A stretch of 64,000 bases of DNA from Prauserella alba (GCF_024171735.1 NZ_JAMTCH010000004.1:434001-498000), one strand, 5' to 3'. Numbered from the stretch's first letter, positions 16,812 to 26,055 are shown. The notes: generated by a model from the sequence alone, not told the origin. A program made the numbers and translations.

Positions 16812-18986
16812 GTGCGTTCGCTGCCGCGGCCAGGGCATTCACCGTCGCGCCACGGAAAATCGCCGTCGAACCGCCGGGACTCGCCATCGAGGTCGGACTC
16901 GCCGCTGACAACGACCTCGGGTGTCTCCGGTACCGGCGAACCGAACGCGCCCGCACCGGGCACCGACGCGGCGCACCGGTTCCGGCCCGACATCGAAGGC
17001 CTGCGCGCGGTCGCGATCCTCGCCGTGCTGCTCTACCACGCCGGACTGCCCGTCACCGGCGGCTACGTCGGCGTGGACGTGTTCTTCGTACTGTCCGGTT
17101 TCCTCATGACCCGGCTCATTCTCGACGAGATCGAACGCACCGGATCACTGTCGATAAGCCGCTTCTATGCCCGGCGCGCGCGACGACTACTGCCGGCCGT
17201 CGCCGTCGTCCTCGCGGCCGTGGCGCTCCTGTCCTGGCTGCTGTTCTCCCCCGTCGACCGTGATTCGGTGGCCGTCGACCTCGTCGCCTCCGCGCTCTAC
17301 GCGATCAACTGGTGGCTGTCGGGCCAGGCGGTCGACTACTTCGCGTCCGGACTGCAGGCCAGCCCCGTGCAGCACTTCTGGTCGCTGGCCGTCGAGGAAC
17401 AGTTCTACGTCGTATGGCCGGTCCTGTTACTCGGAGCGGTGTGGCTGGTGCGGCGATTCACCGGCACGGGAAGTCCCCGGCGAACCCTGCTCGCGGTCGT
17501 CGCGGGCGTGGGAACGGCGTCACTGGCGTATTCGGTGTTCGGCACGCTCCACGCCGCCGACACCGCCTACTTCGACACGGTCGGCCGCGGCTGGGAGTTC
17601 GCCGTCGGCGGCGCGGTCGCCCTCGTCGGCGTCCCGCGGCTCGCATCGAAGGCGGCGACGGTCCTGGCGTGGGCGGGGCTCGCCGCGATCGGCTGGTCGG
17701 CCGTGACGTTCGACGAGGCGACACTCTTCCCCGCGCCGTGGGCACTGCTGCCCGCCCTGGGCACGGCGGCGGTCATCGCCGCGGGCACAGCGCTGCCGTC
17801 GGCCCGGCCGCAACAGCTCCTCGGCACTCCGGTCATGCGCCACCTCGGACGGATCTCGTACTCCTGGTATCTCTGGCACTGGCCGGCACTCGTGTTCGCG
17901 GCGTCGGCTGTCGGCGAGTTGTCGGCGGCCGAGGGGCTCGCGGCCGTCGCGGGCGCCTACGTGCTCGCGACGGCGACCTACCACCTCGTGGAGCAACCCT
18001 TCCGCCGATCGCCCGTCTTCCAGCGGCCACGGCGCGCCCTGACGCTCGGTGCGGCGTGCACCACGATCGCCGTCATCCCCGGACTCGTGCTGTCGCTGAC
18101 CATTCCGTCGCTGCCGACCAAGGCCCCCGGCGAGGCGACCGGAGCCCCCGCACTCGGCCAGGGCGACGCCGTGCAGCGCTCCGTCGACGCGGTGCGCCCG
18201 GAGCCGCGGCTGGCGCGCCAGGACTGGCCCCGCAACTACAACGACGGCTGTCACGCCGACCGGCCCGAGACCACCTCGCCCGCGTGCGTCTACGGCGACC
18301 CGGAGTCCGACCGCACCGTCGTGCTGTTCGGCGACTCCCACGCGATGCAGTACTTCCCCGCGCTCGAACGCCTCGCGAAGGACCGGGGCTGGCGGCTGGT
18401 CTCGCTGACCAAGTCCGGCTGCCCACCGCCGCAGGTCGGCCTGCACAACGACGCGCTGCGGCGCTACTACTCCGAATGCGACACGTGGCGTGCGGACATG
18501 CTGGACCGCATCAAGAAGGAGCAGCCCGACCTGGTCCTCACCGGCGGCCGCGACACGTACACGGTGGTGGACGGCGAACGCCGGCTCGATGCGGCCGGCA
18601 GTGCCGAGGCGCTCCGCGACGGCTACGCCGACACGCTGACCGAACTACGCGGCACGGGCGCGCGGGTCGTCACGATCAAGGACAATCCGCACCCGGACAA
18701 GGACGTGCCCAGCTGCGTCTCCCGCGCCCCTCAGCAACTGGCCGAGTGTGCCATTCCGCAGGACACCGCGTTCGCCTACCCGCACGTGGCCGACCACGCC
18801 GCGAACCGCGTCGACGGTGCGCGGCTCCTCGACCCGACACCGGCGTTCTGCCGCGACGGCACGTGCCCGGCCGTCATCGGCGACGTCGTCGTCTACGGCG
18901 TGACGACCCACCTGACCGCGACGTACGCGCGCACGCTCGCGCCGTGGCTCGACGAGCAGCTCGCCTCGCTGAACGCCCTGAGCTGA
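16812..18986 (+). CDS. Membrane acyltransferase 3 (OafA/YrhL type) with SGNH domain
   Basis: About 724 residues. After a basic, Ser/Pro-rich cytoplasmic tail (about 1-57) comes the acyltransferase-3 domain: RFRPDIEGLRAVAILAVLLY (about 58), then GGYVGVDVFFVLSGFLMTRL and FYARRARRLLPA, with about ten membrane helices to residue 450. The C-terminal part holds an extracytoplasmic SGNH hydrolase-like domain with VLFGDSHAMQYFPAL. Proteins of this layout O-acetylate cell-wall or extracellular glycans. The start is uncertain: GTG at 16812 is the first reasonable one, the frame is open to 16686 and the tail is not conserved. Confidence 0.82.
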   Translation: MRSLPRPGHSPSRHGKSPSNRRDSPSRSDSPLTTTSGVSGTGEPNAPAPGTDAAHRFRPDIEGLRAVAILAVLLYHAGLPVTGGYVGVDVFFVLSGFLMTRLILDEIERTGSLSISRFYARRARRLLPAVAVVLAAVALLSWLLFSPVDRDSVAVDLVASALYAINWWLSGQAVDYFASGLQASPVQHFWSLAVEEQFYVVWPVLLLGAVWLVRRFTGTGSPRRTLLAVVAGVGTASLAYSVFGTLHAADTAYFDTVGRGWEFAVGGAVALVGVPRLASKAATVLAWAGLAAIGWSAVTFDEATLFPAPWALLPALGTAAVIAAGTALPSARPQQLLGTPVMRHLGRISYSWYLWHWPALVFAASAVGELSAAEGLAAVAGAYVLATATYHLVEQPFRRSPVFQRPRRALTLGAACTTIAVIPGLVLSLTIPSLPTKAPGEATGAPALGQGDAVQRSVDAVRPEPRLARQDWPRNYNDGCHADRPETTSPACVYGDPESDRTVVLFGDSHAMQYFPALERLAKDRGWRLVSLTKSGCPPPQVGLHNDALRRYYSECDTWRADMLDRIKKEQPDLVLTGGRDTYTVVDGERRLDAAGSAEALRDGYADTLTELRGTGARVVTIKDNPHPDKDVPSCVSRAPQQLAECAIPQDTAFAYPHVADHAANRVDGARLLDPTPAFCRDGTCPAVIGDVVVYGVTTHLTATYARTLAPWLDEQLASLNALS

Positions 18987-19026
18987 CCACCCCGAGCTGA
19001 CCGCCCGTCCGCACCGACCACACTAT

Positions 19027-19087
19027 TCAACCGCAAGGTTGACAAGCCGGCGCACGCGTCCTAACTTTTATTCAACCAACAAGTTGA
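19027..19087 (+). promoter_or_regulatory. ArsR-type autoregulated promoter with two operators
   Basis: Two copies of TCAAC-N6-GTTGA lie at 19027-19042 and 19072-19087, both perfect inverted repeats of 16 bp with centres 45 bp apart. A TTGACA (19039-19044), 17 nt and TAACTT (19062-19067) form a good sigma-70 type promoter. The first operator overlaps the -35 box and the second follows the -10 box and covers the start of transcription, a classical repressor layout for the ArsR gene starting at 19099. Confidence 0.82.
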
Positions 19088-19098
19088 GGACGAGAACG

Positions 19099-19461
19099 GT
19101 GGACGAACGTACGGAACGGCTCAACCGGGCCTTCGCCGCACTGGCAGACCCGACCCGCCGCGACCTGGTCGCCCGACTGGCCTGCGACGACGCAACCGTG
19201 GGCGAGCTCGCCGAGCACTACGACATGAGCCTCCAGGCCGTCTCCAAGCACGTGAAGGTGCTGGGTGACGCCGGACTGGTAACCCGCAGCAGGGAGGCTC
19301 AGCGCCGCCCGGTCCACCTGGACGCGGACGTGTTCGACCTGATGTCGAAATGGATCGAGCGCTACCGCAGGCAAGCCGAGGAGCGGTACCGCCGACTCGA
19401 CGCACTGCTGGCCGAGACGAGCGGCGACCACGAACAGCACACCGAGACGGAGGCATCATGA
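19099..19461 (+). CDS. ArsR family transcriptional regulator
   Basis: 120 residues from GTG at 19099 (GAGGA 8-12 nt upstream). Winged-helix features: RAFAALADPTRRDLVARLA, then LAEHYDMSLQAVSKHVKVLGDAGLV (about residues 38-62) and a basic wing. This is the subgroup usually coupled to AHSA1 proteins. No metal-binding cysteines are apparent, so a non-metal signal is likely. It is the first gene of a three-gene operon with an AHSA1-domain protein and a TIGR03086 protein and probably represses it through the two upstream palindromes. Confidence 0.88.
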   Translation: MDERTERLNRAFAALADPTRRDLVARLACDDATVGELAEHYDMSLQAVSKHVKVLGDAGLVTRSREAQRRPVHLDADVFDLMSKWIERYRRQAEERYRRLDALLAETSGDHEQHTETEAS

Positions 19462-19946
19462 CCACCACGACGCACGAGACCGAGATCAAGGCCGACGACC
19501 GCGTCCCGACGATCGAGATCGTCCGCGAGTTCGACGCAGAACCGGAGCGCGTGTTCCGCGCCCACGTCGACCCCGAGCTGTACCGCCGTTGGGTCGGGCC
19601 GCACTCGCTGACGACGAGGATCATCAAATGGGACGCCCGCACCGGCGGCGAGTGGGCGTTCGCCAACGACCGGGACGGCGAGGAGATCGCCGCGTTCTAC
19701 GGCAGCTTCCACGAGGTCCGGCCGGACGAACGGGTCGTGTGGACGTTCACCTACGAGGGCGTGCCCGACGGCGTCGCGCTCGAGACGCTGACCTTCGAAC
19801 GGCTCGACGGCGGGCGCACGCGTCTGCGGGTACTGAGCCTCGTCGCGGACTTCGAATCCCGCGACGGCATCCTCGCCAGCGGCATGGACGTCGGTGTCCG
19901 CGAAGGCTACGAGAAACTGGACGAGCTGCTGGCGAAGGCCGGTTGA
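19458..19946 (+). CDS. AHSA1/SRPBCC domain protein
   Basis: 162 residues, overlapping the ArsR gene by ATGA. The pattern EIVREFDAEPERVFRAHVDP, then YRRWVGPHSL and WTFTYEGVPDG is typical of AHSA1-like SRPBCC proteins that are encoded beside ArsR regulators all over actinobacteria. The fold binds a hydrophobic ligand; whether it is an enzyme or a sensor is unknown. Confidence 0.85.
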   Translation: MTTTTHETEIKADDRVPTIEIVREFDAEPERVFRAHVDPELYRRWVGPHSLTTRIIKWDARTGGEWAFANDRDGEEIAAFYGSFHEVRPDERVVWTFTYEGVPDGVALETLTFERLDGGRTRLRVLSLVADFESRDGILASGMDVGVREGYEKLDELLAKAG

Positions 19947-19948
19947 CG

Positions 19949-20515
19949 ATGGCTACCGCACTCGACGGCGCCGCCCGGCGGCACGCCGACGATGCCGCCC
20001 GCTTCAGCGCCCTGGTCGCCTCCGCCGCACCCGGCGACTGGGCTCGGCCGACGCCGGTCGCGGAGTGGACGGCGCTCGACATCGTCGAGCACCTCGTCCA
20101 GTGGTCACGCGGGTTCCTCGCCGGCGCCGGGATCACGTTGCCGGACCTGGACGTGGCGGCCGACCCCGCCGCCGCCTGGAAGCAGCACGTCACCGACATC
20201 CAGGCGATCCTCGACGCGCCCGCCGGGCGAGTGCTCAGCAATCCGCACATCGGTGACAAACCCGTGGCCGAGGCGATCGACGAGTTCTACACCGCGGACG
20301 TCTGGATGCACTCCTGGGATCTGGCCAAGGCGCTCGGCCACGAGCCCGACCTCGGCCAGCAGCGGTGCGCCTCGGCGTTGGAGGGCATGCGGGCCATCGA
20401 AGGGATCCTGCGGGACAGCGGCCAGTTCGGCCCGGCCGTCCCCGTACCCGACGACGCGCCTGCCCAGGATCGGCTGATGGGGTTCCTCGGCCGCGACCCG
20501 GCCTGGCGCCCCTGA
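19949..20515 (+). CDS. TIGR03086 family metal-binding (DinB/mycothiol-type) protein
   Basis: 188 residues. The N-terminal four-helix bundle has WTALDIVEHLVQWSRGF and DVWMHSWDLAKALGH, with the histidines that bind a divalent metal in DinB-like and mycothiol-dependent maleylpyruvate isomerase-like proteins. Members may act as mycothiol S-transferases; the substrate here is unknown. It begins 2 nt after the AHSA1 stop and ends the ArsR operon, so it is probably induced with it. Confidence 0.85.
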   Translation: MATALDGAARRHADDAARFSALVASAAPGDWARPTPVAEWTALDIVEHLVQWSRGFLAGAGITLPDLDVAADPAAAWKQHVTDIQAILDAPAGRVLSNPHIGDKPVAEAIDEFYTADVWMHSWDLAKALGHEPDLGQQRCASALEGMRAIEGILRDSGQFGPAVPVPDDAPAQDRLMGFLGRDPAWRP

Positions 20516-20551
20516 CACCGACAACGTCTCACCGCTGCCCTGACACCGCTG

Positions 20552-20585
20552 CCCGGGTGCCGGCCGGTGCCGGCCGGCACCCGGG
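20552..20585. terminator. Bidirectional terminator hairpin
   Basis: CCCGGGTGCCGGCC pairs perfectly with its complement over a 6-nt loop (14-bp stem). It sits between the convergent TIGR03086 gene (ends 20515) and BCCT gene (ends 20592). Confidence 0.75.
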
Positions 20586-20591
20586 TCCGGG

Positions 20592-22673
20592 TCAGTGCGT
20601 GGTCACCCGGTCGCTGCCCTGGTTGTCGGACCGGTCACCGTTCTGGCTCTCGGGCCGGTCGCCGTCCTGTCCGTCGACGTAGCGTTCGAGCAGCTCCTGC
20701 GAGTGGTGCTCGGCTCCCACCGCGGAGTCGGTGAACTCCGGCGTGTTGAACACCTCGCCCGCGGTCGGGTCGGTGTGCACCCCGTCGTCGTCGAGTCCGA
20801 TCGCGCCGGTCTCCGGGTCGACGGTCGTCGCGTGCGCGGGCACCTCCTGAACCGCGAGAATCGTGCTGTCGGGCTGCAAGGTGCGGGCCGGCGAGGCCGT
20901 TGCGGTGATGTCCAGGCCGCGCAGGGTTGCCGAGGCACGTTTCAAGGCGACGCGACCGTTGCCGTTGCCGTGGTTGTTGCGGGAGCGGAGCAGTTCACGC
21001 AGATTCCGTTCGGCCTCGCGGTCGGTGTCGGAGTTCTCGCGGGCCGCGGAGACCAACGCCGAGGGCGTGGCCTGCGACCGGATGCGAACGTACCGCGGCA
21101 TGGTGGCGACCTCGAGGCGGAACATCCGCCACAGCGCGACCATCGCGAGCACGTAGACGATCGACAGTGGAGCGGCACCGGCCAGCGAACTGACCTGCAG
21201 CACCGTCAACGCCGCCTCACCGCCCGCGAGGAGCAGCAGCGCACCGGCCACACCGACGAGCACCGCCCAGAACACGCGGGTGATCCACGGCGTCTCGCTC
21301 CGTCCGTTGTGCGACAGCACGTCGACCACCAGCGAGCACGAGTCGGCGCTGGTGACGAAGAACAGCGTGATCACCACGATCGCGATGACCGACAGCACCG
21401 TGACGATGCCCTCGGTGACGGGAAGTTCGCCGAAGAGCAGGAACAGCGCGGTGTCCTGGTCGACCGCGCCGTCGTTGCCGACGAGGTTGCCGTCGGTGAG
21501 CTGACTCATCACGCCCGTGCTGCCGAAGATCGTGAACCACACCAGCGACACCAGGGTCGGCGCCAGCAGCGCGCCGAGGATGAACTCGCGGATGGTGCGG
21601 CCACGCGAGATGCGCGCGATGAACATGCCCACGAACGGCGCCCACGCGAGGAACCAGGCCTGGTTGAACAGGGTCCAGTCCAGCGTCCACGTGTCGCCTG
21701 CGCCGGCACCGGTGACGAACGCCAACTGCGGAATGGTCTGCAGGTACTCGCCGAAGTTCTGCACCACCGAACGCAGCAGGAACACCGTCGGCCCGAGCAG
21801 CAGCACCACGACGGCCAGCACCGTGGCGAGCGCCATGTTCGCGTTCGACAACCACCGCAGGCCCTTGTGGAGGCCCGTGACGACCGAGATCGTGCCGAGC
21901 GCGGTGATGCCGAGCACGAGGATCACCAGCAGCGTGTCCGAGGGCTCGAACCAACCCTGGTACGACAGTCCTGCCTGGATCTGCAGTACACCCATGCCGA
22001 GCGAGGTGGCGACACCGAAGACGGTGCCGACGATGGCGACGACGTCGATCACGTGGCCGACCCACGATTCGATGAGCTTGCGGCCGAAGATCGGTTCCAG
22101 CAGCCAGCGGATCGACAGCGGCCGGCCGCGGCGGAACGTCATGTACGCCAGGCCGAGCCCGACGATCGCGTAGATGCCCCAGGCGTGCAGTCCCCAGTGG
22201 AACATCGACTGGCCGATCGCGGCGCGCCCGGCCTCGGCGCTACCGGCCTCGACGCCGGCCACCTCCGGTGGGCTGAACATGTGGTTCAGCGGCTCCGACA
22301 CACCGGAGAAGACCAGGCCGATACCCATGCCCGCGGAGAACAGCATCGCGAACCAGGAATACAGCGAGAACTCCGGCCGCTCGTCGTCCCTGCCGAGGCG
22401 GATATTGCCCACTTTGGACAGCGCAGCCCACAGGCAGAACGCCAGCATCGCGGTGACGACGATGATGTACCACCAGCCGATGTTGGTGCCGATGACGTTG
22501 CGCAACTCGGTGAACGCGTCCGCGGCGCCGTCGCCGTAGCGCGCGCCGTACCACGTCGCGAAGCCCAGCGCGGCGACGATCACGATGACCGCCGGCACGA
22601 ACACCGGCTTGGACAACCGTGCCTTCGGCGGCACCTGCGCCGCCTCCACACTCGCCTCTTCCTGAGAAGCCAC
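20592..22673 (-). CDS. BCCT family transporter (betaine/carnitine/choline type)
   Basis: 693 residues with twelve membrane segments. The family signature is visible as MGIGLVFSGVSEPLNHM (about 140) and the TWTLDWTLFNQAWFLAWAPF segment with spaced tryptophans. BCCT proteins import glycine betaine, choline, carnitine or ectoine with sodium and serve osmoprotection or catabolism. A long cytoplasmic C-terminal tail (about 545-693) is acidic and ends in QNGDRSDNQGSDR-like repeats; such tails sense osmotic strength in BetP. Start GTG preceded by AGGAG at 8 nt. Divergent from a TetR gene. Confidence 0.9.
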   Translation of the reverse strand: MASQEEASVEAAQVPPKARLSKPVFVPAVIVIVAALGFATWYGARYGDGAADAFTELRNVIGTNIGWWYIIVVTAMLAFCLWAALSKVGNIRLGRDDERPEFSLYSWFAMLFSAGMGIGLVFSGVSEPLNHMFSPPEVAGVEAGSAEAGRAAIGQSMFHWGLHAWGIYAIVGLGLAYMTFRRGRPLSIRWLLEPIFGRKLIESWVGHVIDVVAIVGTVFGVATSLGMGVLQIQAGLSYQGWFEPSDTLLVILVLGITALGTISVVTGLHKGLRWLSNANMALATVLAVVVLLLGPTVFLLRSVVQNFGEYLQTIPQLAFVTGAGAGDTWTLDWTLFNQAWFLAWAPFVGMFIARISRGRTIREFILGALLAPTLVSLVWFTIFGSTGVMSQLTDGNLVGNDGAVDQDTALFLLFGELPVTEGIVTVLSVIAIVVITLFFVTSADSCSLVVDVLSHNGRSETPWITRVFWAVLVGVAGALLLLAGGEAALTVLQVSSLAGAAPLSIVYVLAMVALWRMFRLEVATMPRYVRIRSQATPSALVSAARENSDTDREAERNLRELLRSRNNHGNGNGRVALKRASATLRGLDITATASPARTLQPDSTILAVQEVPAHATTVDPETGAIGLDDDGVHTDPTAGEVFNTPEFTDSAVGAEHHSQELLERYVDGQDGDRPESQNGDRSDNQGSDRVTTH

Positions 22674-22833
22674 GAAAACTCTCCTGTTCGACCATGTCTC
22701 GATGGGCCGGATTCGCCACCGGACTGCCCTCGTCCCTGCACCGGCGGTCCCGGCCCGCGAACTCGACATGCGGCGCGGGCGTCCTCGGCGCCTCCTCCGA
22801 CCAGGCGGGGTGTCACAATTCCCGCCAACCCGG

Positions 22834-22884
22834 TATACAGATCGGTAACCAGGCGACGGCCAGGCTATGTATACAGGTTTGTAA
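22834..22884. promoter_or_regulatory. Repeated TATACAG operator upstream of tetR
   Basis: TATACAGATCGGTAA (22834-22848) and TATACAGGTTTGTAA (22870-22884) are direct copies 36 bp apart; the second contains the palindrome TGTATACA. They lie just upstream of the TetR gene (start near 22906) and in the divergent promoter region of the BCCT transporter, so the TetR protein is the likely binder. Confidence 0.6.
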
Positions 22885-22905
22885 AGTCAAGGAGTGGGCC
22901 GAGAA

Positions 22906-23481
22906 GTGGGAGTGGACGACCAGCGCATCGATCTCGATGACCTCACGCCGGGCGCGCGCAAGATTCTCGAGGTCGCTTCCGAGCTGTTCTACGAACAGGG
23001 CATCCATCCGGTCGGCGTCGACACCATCGCGGCCGAGTCGAAAGTCACAAAGCCGATCCTGTACAAGAACTTCGGCAACAAGGACGGCCTGGTCGCGGCC
23101 TACCTCCGGCATCGGCACGACACGTGGTGGCCCGTCCTCGAAGCGGCCATCGCAGCCGCGGAGAAGCCCCGTGCGCTGGCGTTCTTCGACGTCTACGCCG
23201 AGGACGCCAAGACCATCACACGCGGCTGCGCCTACCTCAACGCGGCCGCCGAACTCGCCGAGGAACACCCCGCCTATTCGGTGATCCGCAGGCACAAGCA
23301 CCTGGTGCGGACACGGCTCGCCGAGCTCATCGCCGAGGACCTGCCGGACACGCCCGACCCCGGCAGTCTCGCGGATCACCTGTTCCTGCTGCTGGAGGGC
23401 GCGTTCGCCCACCACCGCATCTACGGCGCGGGCCTGCTCGCCGAGGGCCGCGAGATCGCAGAAGGACTGCTCCGGCGGTGA
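22906..23481 (+). CDS. TetR/AcrR family regulator
   Basis: About 191 residues. HTH at about 20-65: ARKILEVASELFYEQGIHPV then SKVTKPILYKNFGNKDGLV. The start is taken at GTG 22906, 11 nt after AAGGAG; GTG at 22894 or 22912 is also possible. It diverges from the BCCT transporter gene with 232 bp between them, so it may control it; the next gene downstream is convergent. Confidence 0.85.
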   Translation: MGVDDQRIDLDDLTPGARKILEVASELFYEQGIHPVGVDTIAAESKVTKPILYKNFGNKDGLVAAYLRHRHDTWWPVLEAAIAAAEKPRALAFFDVYAEDAKTITRGCAYLNAAAELAEEHPAYSVIRRHKHLVRTRLAELIAEDLPDTPDPGSLADHLFLLLEGAFAHHRIYGAGLLAEGREIAEGLLRR

Positions 23482-23484
23482 GCC

Positions 23485-24684
23485 TCACCGGCCGCGCTGC
23501 GCCGCCTTGACCAGACCGCCACCGATGATCAGCCGCTGGATCTCGCTGGTGCCCTCGTACAGGCGCAGCAGCCGCACCTCGCGGTAGATCCGTTCGACCG
23601 GCACCTCGCGCATGTACCCCGTGCCGCCGTGCACCTGTACGGCGAGATCCGCGACCCTGCCGACCATCTCCGTGCAGTGGAGCTTCGCCACCGACGGCGC
23701 GATCCTGCGATCCTCTCCGGTGTGGTACTTCCGCGCCGCTTCCCGCACGAGCGCCTCGCCGGACATCACGCCGGTCTGCATGTCGGCCAACATCGCCTGC
23801 ACCAACTGGAACTCGCCGATCGGCGTGCCGGCCTGGGTGGCACCCGCCGCATAGGCCACGGACTCGTCCAGCGCCCGCCGGGCCGCACCGACCGCGAGCG
23901 CCGCGATGTGGACCCGGCCCCTGGCCAGGGACATCATCGCGGCCTTGTACCCGACCTCCTCGGAACCGCCGACCAGCGCATCGGCAGGCACGCGCACGCC
24001 GTCGAACGTCACATCGGCCGTCCAGGCACCCTCCTGCCCCATCTTGCGGTCCTTCGGCCCCACGTGGACACCGGGCGCGCCGGCCGGGATCAGGAACACC
24101 GCGATCCCGGGGTCCTTGCCCGCCGCTTCGCGGGTGCGCGCGAACGTCACGAACAGGTCGGCGATCGGCGCGTTCGTGATGAACCGCTTGCCGCCGCTGA
24201 TCACCCAGTCGTCGCCGTCCGCCTCGGCCTTCGTGCGCAGGCCCGCCGGGCTCGACCCGGCATCCGGTTCGGTCAGCGCGAACGAGGCCACGACATCACC
24301 AGAGGCGATCCGCTCCAGCCACGCGGCCTTCTGCGTCTCCGTGCCGTAGTTGACGAGCACCTGGCCCGCGATGCCGTTGTTCGTCCCGAACAGCGACCGC
24401 AGCGCGAGCGACGTGTAGCCCAACTCCATGGCCAGTTCCACGTCCTGCGTCAGGTTCAGCCCGAGTCCGCCCCATTCCTGCGGGATCGCGTAGCCGAAGA
24501 GCCCCATGTCCGCGACCTGGGCGCGCAGGTCGTCCGGGATCGCGTCGGCCTCCATGATCTCGTTCTCCCGCGGGACCACCCGGCTGCGCACGAAGTCGCG
24601 GGCCGCGGCGAGGATCGCGGCGAAGTCGTCGTCGCCGACCTGTTCGAGACCGCGCTTCGACATCGGATCGGGCGTCGTGGTCAT
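23485..24684 (-). CDS. Acyl-CoA dehydrogenase
   Basis: 399 residues. FAD site ASFALTEPDAGSSPAGLRT, GGKRFITNAPIADL, and catalytic base E377 in LYEGTSEIQRLIIG are intact. The ATG has AGGAGG 9 nt upstream. It lies 20 nt after a CaiB-type CoA-transferase gene on the same strand, so the pair would first convert a carboxylate to its CoA ester and then desaturate it. Substrate class (short or branched chain, or dicarboxylate) is not evident from the sequence; it lacks the glutarate-binding pattern seen in gcdH of this window. Confidence 0.85.
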   Translation of the reverse strand: MTTTPDPMSKRGLEQVGDDDFAAILAAARDFVRSRVVPRENEIMEADAIPDDLRAQVADMGLFGYAIPQEWGGLGLNLTQDVELAMELGYTSLALRSLFGTNNGIAGQVLVNYGTETQKAAWLERIASGDVVASFALTEPDAGSSPAGLRTKAEADGDDWVISGGKRFITNAPIADLFVTFARTREAAGKDPGIAVFLIPAGAPGVHVGPKDRKMGQEGAWTADVTFDGVRVPADALVGGSEEVGYKAAMMSLARGRVHIAALAVGAARRALDESVAYAAGATQAGTPIGEFQLVQAMLADMQTGVMSGEALVREAARKYHTGEDRRIAPSVAKLHCTEMVGRVADLAVQVHGGTGYMREVPVERIYREVRLLRLYEGTSEIQRLIIGGGLVKAAQRGR

Positions 24685-24704
24685 GGTGGTGGCCCTCCTG
24701 TCCG

Positions 24705-25913
24705 TCACTGGATCACGCCGTCGGCGCGCAGGTTCTCGAGTTCCCCGGCCGCCACGCCGAGGGCGGTGAGCGTCTCGTCGGTGTGCGCACCGAGCGCGGG
24801 CACGTCTCCCATGACGAGTTCGACGTCGCGGTAGGTCATCGGTGGCAGCAGTGCCCGCACGGGACCGTTCTCGGTGTGCACCTCGCGCCACCGGTCGCGT
24901 TCGGACAGCTGTGGATGGGCGATGAGGCCCGCCATGTCGTTGACCTGGGCGGCGGCCACGCCGGCCTCGACGAGGCGCGCCTCGAGGGTGGCCGTGTCGA
25001 ACCTCGCGGTGCGCACTCCGACCTCCGCGTCACACGCGCCGCGATGCTCCACCCGCAGCACGTTCGTCGCGAACCGTGGATCTGCGGCGAGGTCCGAGTC
25101 GGACAGCACCTCGCGGCACAGCGCCTCCCACCCGCGGTCGTTCTGCACGCCGATCAGCACCTGACCGTCCCGGGTCGGGTAGGCGTCGTACGGCGCGATC
25201 GCGGCGTGGCTCAGTCCGAGCCGTGGCAGCTGCCTGCCCGCGTACATCGCCACGTACATGGGGTGTCCCAGCCATTCTGCGGTGGCGTCGAACATCGACA
25301 CGTCCACGCTCGCGCCCTCGCCCGTGCGTTCGCGCCGGAACAACGCGCCGAGCACCGACGTGAGCACGTACATGCCCGCGGCGATGTCGGACGTGGGGAT
25401 GCCGGTCTTGGTGGCCTGCTCGGGCGTCCCGGTGATCGACACGAGTCCGCTTTCGGCCTGCACGAGCATGTCGTAGGCCTTGCGGCCCGCCTGCGGACCA
25501 CCGTCGCCGTAACCGCTCAGGTCGGCGGTCACCAGCCGCGGATTCCGGTCGCGCAGCGCGGCGGAGTCGAGGCCGAGACGGGCGGCGGCACCGGGCGCCA
25601 GGTTCTGCACGAAGACGTCGGCCGTGGCCAGCAGATCCCCCAGCAACCTGCCGCCCCGCTCCGACTTGACGTCCAGCGCGAGCGACTTCTTCCCGCGGCC
25701 CAGCCACACGAAGTGCGAGGCGACGCCGCCGACCGCGTCGTCGTAGGCCCTGGCGAAGTCACCCTCGCCCACCCGCTCGACCTTGATCACCTCGGCGCCC
25801 AGGTCGGCGAGGTGCCGGGTGGCCAGCGGCGCCGCGACGGCCTGCTCCAGCGCGACCACGCGGATGCCGGCCAGCGGGAGCGTCGGAGCCGAGTCGGCGT
25901 CGGTGTCGACCAT
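24705..25913 (-). CDS. CaiB/BaiF (class III) CoA-transferase
   Basis: 402 residues. GIRVVALEQAVAAPLATRHL at the N-terminus, GAEVIKVERVGEGDFAR, SLALDVKSERG and the catalytic aspartate region SMFDATAEWLGH are typical of class III CoA-transferases, which move CoA between acids through a mixed anhydride. The donor is often succinyl-CoA. It is followed by an acyl-CoA dehydrogenase and divergent from a LysR gene that probably controls it. A role in glutarate, methylsuccinate or similar acid use is possible but unproven. Confidence 0.85.
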   Translation of the reverse strand: MVDTDADSAPTLPLAGIRVVALEQAVAAPLATRHLADLGAEVIKVERVGEGDFARAYDDAVGGVASHFVWLGRGKKSLALDVKSERGGRLLGDLLATADVFVQNLAPGAAARLGLDSAALRDRNPRLVTADLSGYGDGGPQAGRKAYDMLVQAESGLVSITGTPEQATKTGIPTSDIAAGMYVLTSVLGALFRRERTGEGASVDVSMFDATAEWLGHPMYVAMYAGRQLPRLGLSHAAIAPYDAYPTRDGQVLIGVQNDRGWEALCREVLSDSDLAADPRFATNVLRVEHRGACDAEVGVRTARFDTATLEARLVEAGVAAAQVNDMAGLIAHPQLSERDRWREVHTENGPVRALLPPMTYRDVELVMGDVPALGAHTDETLTALGVAAGELENLRADGVIQ

Positions 25914-25936
25914 GCCCTGATCCTGCCAACAGGTCC

Positions 25937-25969
25937 GATACCCGGCAATGGCGTAATCGGTATGGTATC
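25937..25969. promoter_or_regulatory. Putative LysR binding region
   Basis: GATACC (25937-25942) and GGTATC (25964-25969) form an inverted repeat with a 21-nt spacer, and an extra GGTAT lies at 25959. The position between the divergent CoA-transferase and LysR genes is what is expected for a LysR activator site. Confidence 0.5.
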
Positions 25970-26055
25970 CATCGAACACGCGCATCAATTTCCCGCGTTC
26001 CCGCCCGCTGCCGGTCGCCGGTGACCGGCAGCACGCCCGAGCCAGGAGACGCCGG

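Noticed and set aside
20595-22940. 781-residue plus-strand frame opposite the BCCT transporter
   Set aside because: Composed of His/Arg/Asp/Gly repeats from the reverse complement of membrane codons; no start signal and no domain.
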